A DNA stretch of 47,606 nt, from assembly GCA_900770195.1 (NCBI GenBank), contig CAAGJI010000050.1, positions 1 through 47,606 on the forward strand, in the 5' to 3' direction. Under the pieces are notes generated by a model, which worked only from the letters and a program-made list of their open reading frames with translations, made no database searches and was not told where the DNA came from. Made by a program: the position numbers and the translations under genes. The stretch is from Oscillospiraceae bacterium. Its GTDB lineage: Bacteria; Bacillota; Clostridia; Oscillospirales; Ruminococcaceae. This document shows positions 8,661-15,524 of this stretch, piece by piece. Within the stretch, counting starts at the first letter, position 1. Every line of letters starts with the position of its first letter.

Positions 8661-8740
8661 AGTAAAACTCCTGTAAATTTGTATATTTGTTTTAATATAT
8701 TCATACTATTTGATTTTAAAACTATTTGTTACTCACAATA

Positions 8741-8760
8741 TAGTTAGTCTTTGCTAATTA
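8741..8760 (-). promoter_or_regulatory. Candidate metal-responsive operator at the ZIP promoter
   Basis: Inverted repeat TAGTTAG-N6-CTAATTA (one mismatch), containing GTTA-N8-TAAT. It lies directly downstream of the -10 box on the minus strand, across the expected transcription start, a position that suits repression. Three further copies occur in the feo operon. Confidence 0.6.
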
Positions 8761-8761
8761 G

Positions 8762-8790
8762 ATTATAACACATAACACAATAGAATTCAA
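8762..8790 (-). promoter_or_regulatory. Sigma-A promoter of the ZIP gene
   Basis: On the minus strand TTGAAT (8785-8790) and TATAAT (8762-8767) are separated by 17 bp. The start codon is about 100 bp downstream, leaving a moderately long leader of AT-rich sequence. Confidence 0.8.
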
Positions 8791-8854
8791 GTATTTAGTC
8801 TGATTTAAGAAGAATTATAGAAAAATACTATTGAATGCAATAGGTTATGGTTAT

Positions 8855-8883
8855 TTGACTTTTTTTTCCATGAGTGATAAAAT
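8855..8883 (+). promoter_or_regulatory. Sigma-A promoter of the TIM-barrel hydrolase gene
   Basis: TTGACT at 8855-8860 and TAAAAT at 8878-8883 with a 17-bp spacer. Confidence 0.75.
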
Positions 8884-8920
8884 ATAAGATAGAAAAATGA
8901 ACAGAAAAAGAGGAATAGCG

Positions 8921-9715
8921 ATGAGATTTATTGATTTTCATACACATATTTATCCGCAGAAAATAGCTGAAAAAGCGACACAAAGCGTTTGCGAATTTTA
9001 CAATCTTGATACAGAATGTAACGGAACAGCACAGCAGCTTTATGAACTTGGAAAAAAGGCAGGAGTAACAGATTTTGTTTTGCTTCCTGTTGCAATAAAA
9101 CCATCACATGTAAGGTCTATAAATAAATTTATAGTTGATGTTCAAAGCAGCAATGACGCATTTCACGGTTTTGGTTCAGTCCATGCAGAAATGAAAGATA
9201 TAATTGACGAACTTGATTTTATAAAAAAATCAGGATTGAAAGGCGTTAAAATTCACCCTGATACACAGCGTTTTAATATTGATGACGAAAGACTTTATCC
9301 GCTTTATGAATCAATCGAGGGTAATATGCCGATAGTTATACATTGCGGTGACCCGAGATATGACTATTCACACCCTTCAAGACTTAAAAAAGTTCTTTCG
9401 GATTTTCCAAAACTTCACGTAATAGCCGCACATCTTGGCGGTTGGGAGATATTTGAAACTGCAAGTGAAATATTAAAAGACCAGAAATGTTATTTTGATA
9501 TATCAAGCTGTATGCCGTTTATGTCTGCTGAAAAAATGGTGGAATATATAAACACATATGGAGATGAAAGGGTCCTTTTCGGTACGGATTACCCACTTTG
9601 GACACCTGAAAGAGAAACAAAATCATTTTTGAAACTTCCATTGCCTGAAAGTGCAAAAGAAAATATTGCGTATAAGAATGCACTGGAAATTTTAAAGGGA
9701 AATTTTTATTATTAA
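8921..9715 (+). CDS. Amidohydrolase family TIM-barrel hydrolase
   Basis: 264 residues from the ATG at 8921, preferred over the one at 8897 because AGAGGA stands just upstream and MRFIDFHTHIYP is the usual family start. Metal-ligand motifs of the amidohydrolase_2 group are in order: FHTHIYP near the N-terminus, the Lys in KGVKIHPD, IHCGDPRYDYSHP, AAHLGG and LFGTDYPLW (with the catalytic Asp). Members include decarboxylases and lactone or amide hydrolases; the substrate cannot be told. It is a single-gene unit with its own promoter, flanked by metal-transport genes but without the shared operator. Confidence 0.85.
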   Translation: MRFIDFHTHIYPQKIAEKATQSVCEFYNLDTECNGTAQQLYELGKKAGVTDFVLLPVAIKPSHVRSINKFIVDVQSSNDAFHGFGSVHAEMKDIIDELDFIKKSGLKGVKIHPDTQRFNIDDERLYPLYESIEGNMPIVIHCGDPRYDYSHPSRLKKVLSDFPKLHVIAAHLGGWEIFETASEILKDQKCYFDISSCMPFMSAEKMVEYINTYGDERVLFGTDYPLWTPERETKSFLKLPLPESAKENIAYKNALEILKGNFYY

Positions 9716-9725
9716 AAATAGCAAA

Positions 9726-9754
9726 AGGGCAATATTTATTGTTGATATTGCCCT
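9726..9754. terminator. Hairpin after the hydrolase gene
   Basis: Perfect 10-bp stem AGGGCAATAT (9726-9735) with ATATTGCCCT (9745-9754) and a 9-nt loop. On the plus strand no T-run follows, while the minus strand has a T-rich run, so plus-strand termination may be weak or Rho-assisted. Confidence 0.55.
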
Positions 9755-9790
9755 AAATGTTACAAATTAAAAAAATATTTCCGAAGAGGC

Positions 9791-9819
9791 TTGACATTTA
9801 AGTTAGTGTATGCTAAAAT
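9791..9819 (+). promoter_or_regulatory. Sigma-A promoter of the feo operon, overlapped by an operator
   Basis: TTGACA at 9791-9796 and TAAAAT at 9814-9819, spacer 17 bp. An inverted repeat AGTTAG-N6-CTAAAA (9801-9818) containing GTTA-N8-TAAA fills the spacer and most of the -10 box, so a bound protein would block RNA polymerase. Confidence 0.75.
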
Positions 9820-9825
9820 ATAATA

Positions 9826-9845
9826 AGGTTAACGAATGCTAACCT
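9826..9845 (+). promoter_or_regulatory. Second candidate operator at the feo promoter
   Basis: AGGTTA (9826-9831) and TAACCT (9840-9845) form a perfect inverted repeat with 8 bp between, so GTTA-N8-TAAC. It covers the expected transcription start just after the first operator. Confidence 0.6.
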
Positions 9846-9905
9846 TTCGGCTTGGCTTCGTTTATTCAAAAAAATTTACTCTAAAACATCGGGGAGGGAA
9901 AAATT

Positions 9906-10118
9906 ATGATGCCTTTGTCATTTGCCAATATTGGAGAAGAAAATATTATAAAAAAAGTTGGCGGCAATCCGGAAACAAAAAAACATCTTGAAAATCTTGG
10001 ATTCGTTGTCGGCGGCACGGTTACAATAATAAACACCCTCGGCGGAAATGTTATTGTAAATGTTAAGGATTCAAGAGTTGCTGTTTCAGAAGAAATGGCA
10101 CGAAAGATTATGATTTAA
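9906..10118 (+). CDS. feoA: FeoA domain protein (first copy)
   Basis: 70 residues forming a single SH3-like FeoA domain: LSFANIGEE at the start, LENLGFVVGGTVTIINTLGGNVIVNV in the middle and an ARKIMI ending. FeoA proteins bind FeoB and help ferrous iron uptake. A strong GGGGAGGG precedes the start. It is the first gene of the feo operon, 26 bp before the second feoA. Tandem feoA genes are common in Firmicutes. Confidence 0.93.
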   Translation: MMPLSFANIGEENIIKKVGGNPETKKHLENLGFVVGGTVTIINTLGGNVIVNVKDSRVAVSEEMARKIMI

Positions 10119-10144
10119 ACTGTTTGTGTAATGGAGGTGTTTTA

Positions 10145-10366
10145 ATGGCAACATTAAAAGATGCAAGAGTAGGCAGCACTGTTAAGGTTAAAAAGCTTAC
10201 AGGTGAAGGTGCAGTCAAAAGAAGAATTATGGATATGGGCATAACAAAAGGTGTCGAAATCTATATCAGAAAAGTTGCACCACTTGGTGACCCTGTTGAA
10301 GTAACAGTAAGAGGTTACGAACTATCTCTTCGTAAAGCTGACGCTGAAATGATTGAAGTGGAATAA
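10145..10366 (+). CDS. feoA: FeoA domain protein (second copy)
   Basis: 73 residues from the ATG at 10145, chosen because GGAGGT stands six bases upstream; an earlier in-frame start lacks this. FeoA pattern: LKDARVGSTVKVKKLTGEGAVKRRIMDMG, then PLGDPVEVTVRGYELSLRKADAEMIEVE, which is closer to canonical FeoA than the first copy. It should act as a cytoplasmic partner of FeoB. A gap of 69 bp with a candidate operator separates it from feoB. Confidence 0.95.
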   Translation: MATLKDARVGSTVKVKKLTGEGAVKRRIMDMGITKGVEIYIRKVAPLGDPVEVTVRGYELSLRKADAEMIEVE

Positions 10367-10369
10367 ATT

Positions 10370-10398
10370 TTGGTTTATTTCACTAATTATTTTAATTT
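10370..10398 (+). promoter_or_regulatory. Possible weak internal promoter before feoB
   Basis: TTGGTT (10370-10375) and TAATTT (10393-10398) are 17 bp apart. The match is weak; it is listed because an operator copy begins 3 bp downstream. Confidence 0.3.
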
Positions 10399-10400
10399 TG

Positions 10401-10418
10401 AGTTAGGAGAAACTAACT
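10401..10418 (+). promoter_or_regulatory. Candidate operator between feoA and feoB
   Basis: Perfect inverted repeat AGTTAG-N6-CTAACT, containing GTTA-N8-TAAC, the same spacing as the sites at 8741, 9801 and 9826. It lies just upstream of the feoB ribosome-binding site. Confidence 0.6.
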
Positions 10419-10435
10419 AAGAAAGGAATTTACAA

Positions 10436-12952
10436 ATGGGAATAAAAATTGCTCTTGCCGGTAACCCGAATGCCGGTAAAACCACTTTATTTAACGCCCT
10501 TACAGGTTCAAATCAGTTTGTTGGTAACTGGCCGGGTGTTACAGTGGAAAAGAAAGAAGGTAAATATAAGGGAGATAAGGAAGTTACAATAACTGACCTT
10601 CCGGGTATCTATTCACTTTCTCCTTACACACTTGAAGAAGTGGTTGCAAGAAATTATCTTATTCAGGAAAGACCTGATGCCATACTGAATATAATAGATG
10701 GTACGAACCTTGAAAGAAACCTTTATCTTACAACACAGCTTGTTGAACTCGGCATACCTGTTGTATGTGCAATCAATATGATGGACGTTGTTAAGAAAAA
10801 CGGCGATGTTATAAACACATCAAACCTTGCAAAAGAACTTGGTTGTTCTGTTGTTGAAATATCAGCTCTTAAAGGAACAGGTATAACAAAAGCTGCTGAC
10901 AAGGCAATAGAAATTGCAAAAAGCGGTAAAAAAATGATTCCACAGCACAGCTTTGCAGGTTGCGTTGAACATGCAATAGCACATATCGAAGAAGCCTGCT
11001 TGCATGAAAGACCTGAAGAACAGCAGAGGTGGTATGCTATAAAGATTTTTGAAAGGGATTCAAAAGTTCTTGAAGCACTTAACATTGATTCAAAGACACT
11101 TGAACATATTGAAAAAGATATTCAGGCCGCCGAAGAAGAAATGGACGACGATGCAGAAAGCATTATAACAAATGAAAGATATGTTTACATTGCGGAAGTT
11201 ATAAAAGGTTGCCTTAAAAAGAAGAATAAAGGTGGTCTTACTCTTTCAGATAAGATTGATAAAATCGTTACAAACAGAATACTTGGTTTGCCAATATTTG
11301 CAGCAATAATGTTCCTTGTTTATTATATTTCAATGGTAACAGTTGGTTCAGCTGCAACAGACTGGGCAAATGACGGACTTTTTGGTGACGGCTGGCATTT
11401 GCTTGGAATAGGCACAAGTGCTTATAATGATGCGGCTGACGATTATGGCGACACAAATTCAATAATCGACGGATATGTAACATATCTTGGTGATGAAGGT
11501 GTTGATACATCTGAACTTGAAGGACTTATTGATACAGAGTCAGATGATTTTGACGGCGAAGCTGCCAAAGAAGCACTTTTAACATATGTTGATCAGTATA
11601 ATGCAAACTTTACATATGATGTTGAAGATGAAGAAACACTTGAAATTACAGAAAAAACAGCTTCAATTGCAGAACTTGAAGATGCAGCTGATAAGTTTGC
11701 AGAAGGTGAACCTGACCCTTCAGAATATGGTGTATGGGTTCCTGGTATCCCTGTTTTACTTGGAAATGCACTTGATGCAATAAACTGCAATGAAGTTATA
11801 AGCGGACTTATCCTTGATGGTATTGTTGCCGGTGTTGGTGCAGTTCTTGGTTTCGTGCCACAGATGCTCGTACTTTTCATTCTCCTTGCTTTCCTTGAAA
11901 GCTGTGGCTATATGGCACGTATTGCATTCGTACTCGACAGAGTGTTCAGAAAGTTTGGTCTTTCAGGTAAGTCATTTATTCCTATTCTTATCGGTACAGG
12001 ATGCGGTATTCCTGGTATTATGGCGTCAAGAACAATTGAAAATGAACGTGACCGCCGTATGACAATTATGACAACAACATTTATACCTTGCGGTGCTAAA
12101 ACACCATTTATAGCAATGATTGCAGGTGCGATATTCGGAGGAAGTGCATGGGTTGCAACAGGTGCTTACTTCATTGGTATTGCAGCAATTATAATTTCAG
12201 GTATTATGCTTAAAAAGACAAAGATGTTTGCAGGAGATCCTGCACCGTTTGTAATGGAACTCCCTGCATATCATATGCCTACAATCGGAACACTTTTACG
12301 TTCAATGTGGGAACGTGGATGGTCATTCATCAAGAAGGCAGGTACAATAATCCTTCTTTCAACAATTATTGTATGGTTTACAACATACTTTGGTGTTGTT
12401 GACGGTTCATTCGGAATGCTTTCAGAAGATCAGCTCGACCACAGTATTCTTGCCACAATAGGTAAGGGAATATGCTGGATATTTGCACCTCTTGGCTGGG
12501 GTAACTGGCAGGCAACAGTTGCTGCTGTTACAGGTCTTGTTGCTAAGGAAAACATCGTTGGTACACTTGGTATCCTTTATGGCGGTGTTGAAGGTCAGAC
12601 AGTATATCAGGCAATGGGTCATGCATTCACACATATTTCAGGTATGTCATTCCTTATATTCAATCTTCTCTGTGCTCCTTGCTTTGCAGCTATGGGTGCT
12701 ATCAAGAGAGAAATGAACAATGCAAAGTGGTTCTGGTTTGCAATTGGTTATGAATGTGGATTTGCTTATGTAATTGCACTTATAGTAAATCAGCTTGGAA
12801 ATCTTTTTACAGGAAATGTTCACGGTGTTGGAAACATAATCGGAATAATAGTTGCAATTGCACTTATTATTGGTCTTATCTATATGATCTTCAGACCATA
12901 CAAGGAAGCAACAACACTTACAAAGAAAGTAAGAGTAAGCAAAAAAGCTTAA
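10436..12952 (+). CDS. feoB: Ferrous iron transporter FeoB
   Basis: 838 residues. The N-terminal G domain has GNPNAGKTT (P-loop, about 8-16), a switch region with GNWPGVTVE, DLPGIYS and NMMD; a helical GDI-like region follows. The membrane part starts at about 281 (ILGLPIFAAIMFLVYY) and contains the two Gate motifs, with Cys in SCGYMARIAF, GTGCGIPGIMASRT and IPCGAKTPF. FeoB imports Fe2+. The loop after the first membrane helix (about 322-432) is a long Asp/Glu-rich insertion, which makes the protein longer than typical 700-770 residue FeoB. The gene is followed by its small Cys-rich partner. Confidence 0.97.
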   Translation: MGIKIALAGNPNAGKTTLFNALTGSNQFVGNWPGVTVEKKEGKYKGDKEVTITDLPGIYSLSPYTLEEVVARNYLIQERPDAILNIIDGTNLERNLYLTTQLVELGIPVVCAINMMDVVKKNGDVINTSNLAKELGCSVVEISALKGTGITKAADKAIEIAKSGKKMIPQHSFAGCVEHAIAHIEEACLHERPEEQQRWYAIKIFERDSKVLEALNIDSKTLEHIEKDIQAAEEEMDDDAESIITNERYVYIAEVIKGCLKKKNKGGLTLSDKIDKIVTNRILGLPIFAAIMFLVYYISMVTVGSAATDWANDGLFGDGWHLLGIGTSAYNDAADDYGDTNSIIDGYVTYLGDEGVDTSELEGLIDTESDDFDGEAAKEALLTYVDQYNANFTYDVEDEETLEITEKTASIAELEDAADKFAEGEPDPSEYGVWVPGIPVLLGNALDAINCNEVISGLILDGIVAGVGAVLGFVPQMLVLFILLAFLESCGYMARIAFVLDRVFRKFGLSGKSFIPILIGTGCGIPGIMASRTIENERDRRMTIMTTTFIPCGAKTPFIAMIAGAIFGGSAWVATGAYFIGIAAIIISGIMLKKTKMFAGDPAPFVMELPAYHMPTIGTLLRSMWERGWSFIKKAGTIILLSTIIVWFTTYFGVVDGSFGMLSEDQLDHSILATIGKGICWIFAPLGWGNWQATVAAVTGLVAKENIVGTLGILYGGVEGQTVYQAMGHAFTHISGMSFLIFNLLCAPCFAAMGAIKREMNNAKWFWFAIGYECGFAYVIALIVNQLGNLFTGNVHGVGNIIGIIVAIALIIGLIYMIFRPYKEATTLTKKVRVSKKA

Positions 12953-12987
12953 GCAGATTTTTAAAATTTAATAGGAGGTCTTGTTAA

Positions 12988-13167
12988 ATGGGAACAGCAA
13001 TAGTTATATTGATACTTGTTGCAATTGTAGCAGCTATAGTTTTATTGATGTACAGAGATAAGAAAAAAGGCAAGTCCTCATGTGGCGGAACTTGTTGTCA
13101 TTGCCCGAATTCGGCAATGTGTCATTCAGTACAGAAAGGCAAAGTAAAGCCGCACAAAGAAAAATGA
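12988..13167 (+). CDS. FeoB-associated Cys-rich membrane protein
   Basis: 59 residues, starting 9 bases after AGGAGG (12973-12978). A single membrane helix (about 4-21) is followed by a basic segment YRDKKKGK and a Cys cluster, SCGGTCCHCPNSAMCH, which matches the small FeoB-associated proteins found after feoB in Firmicutes. The six-residue Cys/His set could bind iron. It lies 35 bp after feoB in the same operon and before the operon terminator. Confidence 0.9.
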   Translation: MGTAIVILILVAIVAAIVLLMYRDKKKGKSSCGGTCCHCPNSAMCHSVQKGKVKPHKEK

Positions 13168-13200
13168 GTTTTTCATAATAATTACCCTTATAAACAGCAT

Positions 13201-13237
13201 TTACCCCGTTCAGCAATAAACGGGGTAAACTGTTTTT
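13201..13237 (+). terminator. Intrinsic terminator of the feo operon
   Basis: TTACCCCGTT (13201-13210) pairs with AACGGGGTAA (13219-13228); outer ACAG/CTGT pairs extend it, and six T follow. Confidence 0.9.
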
Positions 13238-13252
13238 TATTTAAAGCATTAA

Positions 13253-13753
13253 TTAATTTTTTGAAATAAACTCTTTGATTATATTTCTGTAAGCATTATT
13301 TCTATGCGTTAAAGTATCAATGAATTTAAGCATTTCAGTTTTATCAATAAGTTTAAGTTCATCAACTTCTTCTTTTTGCATAGTGCAGTCATCTAAATCA
13401 AAATCTTTTTCAAGAAAGAAAATATCCTGAAAAACGCCTGTATCACTCATAGCCTGTCCAATAAAAACGAAATTATTTTCATTTGCATTGAGTCCGACTT
13501 CTTCTGAAACCTCTCTCATTGCACCAACTCTTGATGTTTCACCAGAAGAAACCGCTCCGCAGGTTATATCCCATGTTGATGGACGAGTGCGTTTTGTTGA
13601 ACTTCTTTTCTGTATAAGATATTCGCCTTTTTTATTTCTTATGATAATGTGAGATGCTTTTACATGTTCGCCTTTTTCAAGTTTTCTGCTGTATCTTACA
13701 ACAGTTTTTCCTGTAAGTTTGTCGTTGTCATCATAAATATCAAGAATTTCCAT
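13253..13753 (-). CDS. Nudix hydrolase
   Basis: 166 residues from the ATG whose upstream sequence carries AAAGGAAAA; a longer frame to 13792 would run through a terminator hairpin. A complete Nudix box, GX5EX7REVSEEVG, begins at GAVSSGET (about 76). The opening MEILDIYDDNDKLTGKTV resembles the YfcD/IDI-like branch that hydrolyses nucleoside diphosphate-linked or related pyrophosphates. Substrate unknown. It is the last gene of the leftward block and lies directly behind a terminator. Confidence 0.88.
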   Translation of the reverse strand: MEILDIYDDNDKLTGKTVVRYSRKLEKGEHVKASHIIIRNKKGEYLIQKRSSTKRTRPSTWDITCGAVSSGETSRVGAMREVSEEVGLNANENNFVFIGQAMSDTGVFQDIFFLEKDFDLDDCTMQKEEVDELKLIDKTEMLKFIDTLTHRNNAYRNIIKEFISKN

Positions 13754-13770
13754 AATAATTTTCCTTTCAT

Positions 13771-13804
13771 AAAAAAACAAGCCCCTGAACAAATGCAGGG
13801 GCTT
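13771..13804 (-). terminator. Terminator between the UPF0210 gene and the Nudix gene
   Basis: AAGCCCCTG (13779-13787) pairs with CAGGGGCTT (13796-13804); reading leftward the stem is followed by G and seven T (13771-13777). It should end the leuA-UPF0237-UPF0210 transcript. Confidence 0.85.
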
Positions 13805-13816
13805 TTATAAAAAATT

Positions 13817-15184
13817 TTAGTTTTTAATACTGTGCATAGGTGCAGGTATTCTTCCGCCTCTGTTAATAAATTTAGCAGGGGATTTTGTATTAAGAGGCAT
13901 AACAGGACCGCTTCCGAGAAGACCGCCAAATTCGAGTGTATCGCCTTCTTTTTTACCTATTGCAGGAATAAGTCTTGCGGCAGTTGTCTTGTTGTTTACC
14001 ATACCGATAGCAGCTTCATCAGCAATAATAGCTGAAATAGTTTCGGCTGTTGTTTCACCAGGTACAACAATCATATCAAGGCCGACTGAACATACAGCAG
14101 TCATAGCTTCAAGCTTTTCTATTTTAAGAGTTCCGTCAACAGCAGCATCAATCATACCGGCATCTTCTGAAACAGGTATAAATGCACCTGAAAGACCGCC
14201 GACATTTGATGAAGCCATAACACCGCCCTTTTTAACAGCGTCATTAAGAAGTGCGAGAGCGGCTGTTGTGCCGTGTGTACCGCAAGTTTCAAGACCGATT
14301 TCTTCAAGGATATGTGCAACACTGTCACCAACAGCAGGTGTAGGAGCAAGTGAAAGGTCAACAATACCGAAAGGAATTCCGAGCATTTCAGAAGCCTTTG
14401 AACCAACAAGCTGCCCCATTCTTGTAACTTTGAAAGCTGTTTTCTTTATAATATCAGCAATTTCATTAATGCTTGCTTCAGGGTGTTTTGCAACTGCTGC
14501 ACGAACAACCCCCGGACCTGAAACACCAACATTAAGAACGCAATCTGCTTCTCCAACACCGTGGAAAGCACCTGCCATAAACGGGTTATCTTCAGGAGCA
14601 TTGCAGAAAACAACAAGCTTTGCAGGTCCTATGCAGTTGTCTGAAGCTGTAAGTTCAGCCGACTGCTTAACAATTTTACCCATAAGAGCAACTGCATCCA
14701 TATTTATACCTGTTCTTGTTGAACCAACATTTACTGATGAACAGATATTCTGAGTTTCAGCAAGTGCTTCAGGAATAGAATGAATAAGTTCAAGATCGCC
14801 TGCACTGAATCCCTTGTGAACAAGTGCGGAATATCCGCCTATAAAGTTTACACCGCAGGTATCTGCTGCTCTCTGGAGAGCTTTTGCAAATTTAACAGGG
14901 TTCTGACCTTTGCATGATGCTGCAAGCATTGCAATAGGTGTTACTGATATTCTTTTGTGAATAATCGGAATACCATATTCTTTTTCGATTTTTTCGCCTG
15001 TTTCAACGAGTTTTTCAGCTTTTGAAGTTATTTTGTCATAAACTTTTACACAAGCCATATCAATGTCAGGGTCAATGCAGTCAAGCAATGAAATCCCCAT
15101 TGTTATGGTTCTTATATCAAGATATTCATCCTGAATCATACGAATTGTTTCAAGTATATTTTTTGCACTCAAAGCATCTAACAT
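13817..15184 (-). CDS. UPF0210 / PFL-family (DUF711) protein
   Basis: 455 residues, matching the UPF0210 family in length and pattern: NILETIRMIQDEYLDIRTITMGISLLDC at the N-terminus, GGYSALVHKGFS, GVSGPGVVRAAV and ending RGGRIPAPMHSIKN. The fold is related to glycyl radical enzymes but no radical Gly loop of the RVAGY type is seen, and the function is not established. It is almost always next to a small ACT protein, as here (25 bp upstream). In this genome the pair follows leuA without an obvious terminator. Confidence 0.92.
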   Translation of the reverse strand: MLDALSAKNILETIRMIQDEYLDIRTITMGISLLDCIDPDIDMACVKVYDKITSKAEKLVETGEKIEKEYGIPIIHKRISVTPIAMLAASCKGQNPVKFAKALQRAADTCGVNFIGGYSALVHKGFSAGDLELIHSIPEALAETQNICSSVNVGSTRTGINMDAVALMGKIVKQSAELTASDNCIGPAKLVVFCNAPEDNPFMAGAFHGVGEADCVLNVGVSGPGVVRAAVAKHPEASINEIADIIKKTAFKVTRMGQLVGSKASEMLGIPFGIVDLSLAPTPAVGDSVAHILEEIGLETCGTHGTTAALALLNDAVKKGGVMASSNVGGLSGAFIPVSEDAGMIDAAVDGTLKIEKLEAMTAVCSVGLDMIVVPGETTAETISAIIADEAAIGMVNNKTTAARLIPAIGKKEGDTLEFGGLLGSGPVMPLNTKSPAKFINRGGRIPAPMHSIKN

Positions 15185-15209
15185 AATATATTATTCTCCT
15201 GACTGTCAG

Positions 15210-15479
15210 TTATATTTTGTGCATTGAATTGAATATATCTTCATGCATAGTGTGGATTGAAAGACCAAGTTCGTTTCCAAGGTCAGTCATTTTGTCTGCA
15301 AGAACATCAAAGTCAACAGTAAGCCCTGAAATATCCACCATCATAATCATAGCGAACATATCCTGAAGTACAGACTGAGTAACTTCAATAACATTGGCTT
15401 TGTATTCAGCACAAATGCCGCTTACTTTGTGTAATATTCCGACATTGTCCTTTCCTATAACTGTAACAACTGCTTTCAT
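15210..15479 (-). CDS. UPF0237 ACT domain protein
   Basis: 89 residues: one ACT domain, MKAVVTVIGKDNVGILHKVSGI, then NVIEVTQSVLQDMFAMIMMVD. ACT domains bind small ligands, often amino acids, and this family is the usual partner of UPF0210 proteins. GGAGGT precedes the start. It follows leuA by 45 bp, a gap with only a small ATGCA/TGCAT hairpin and no T-run. Confidence 0.92.
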   Translation of the reverse strand: MKAVVTVIGKDNVGILHKVSGICAEYKANVIEVTQSVLQDMFAMIMMVDISGLTVDFDVLADKMTDLGNELGLSIHTMHEDIFNSMHKI

Positions 15480-15524
15480 ATTGTTTACCTCCGATAGAAT
15501 TTATATAATAAATGCAAATATGCA

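Noticed and set aside
9819..9824. TATAAT as the feo -10 box
   Set aside because: Spacing to the TTGACA would be 22 bp; TAAAAT at 9814-9819 gives the normal 17 bp.
13989..14753. 254-codon plus-strand frame opposite the UPF0210 gene
   Set aside because: Shadow of a well-supported minus-strand gene; Ser/Ala/Pro-rich composition is an artefact of antisense reading and there is no ribosome-binding site.
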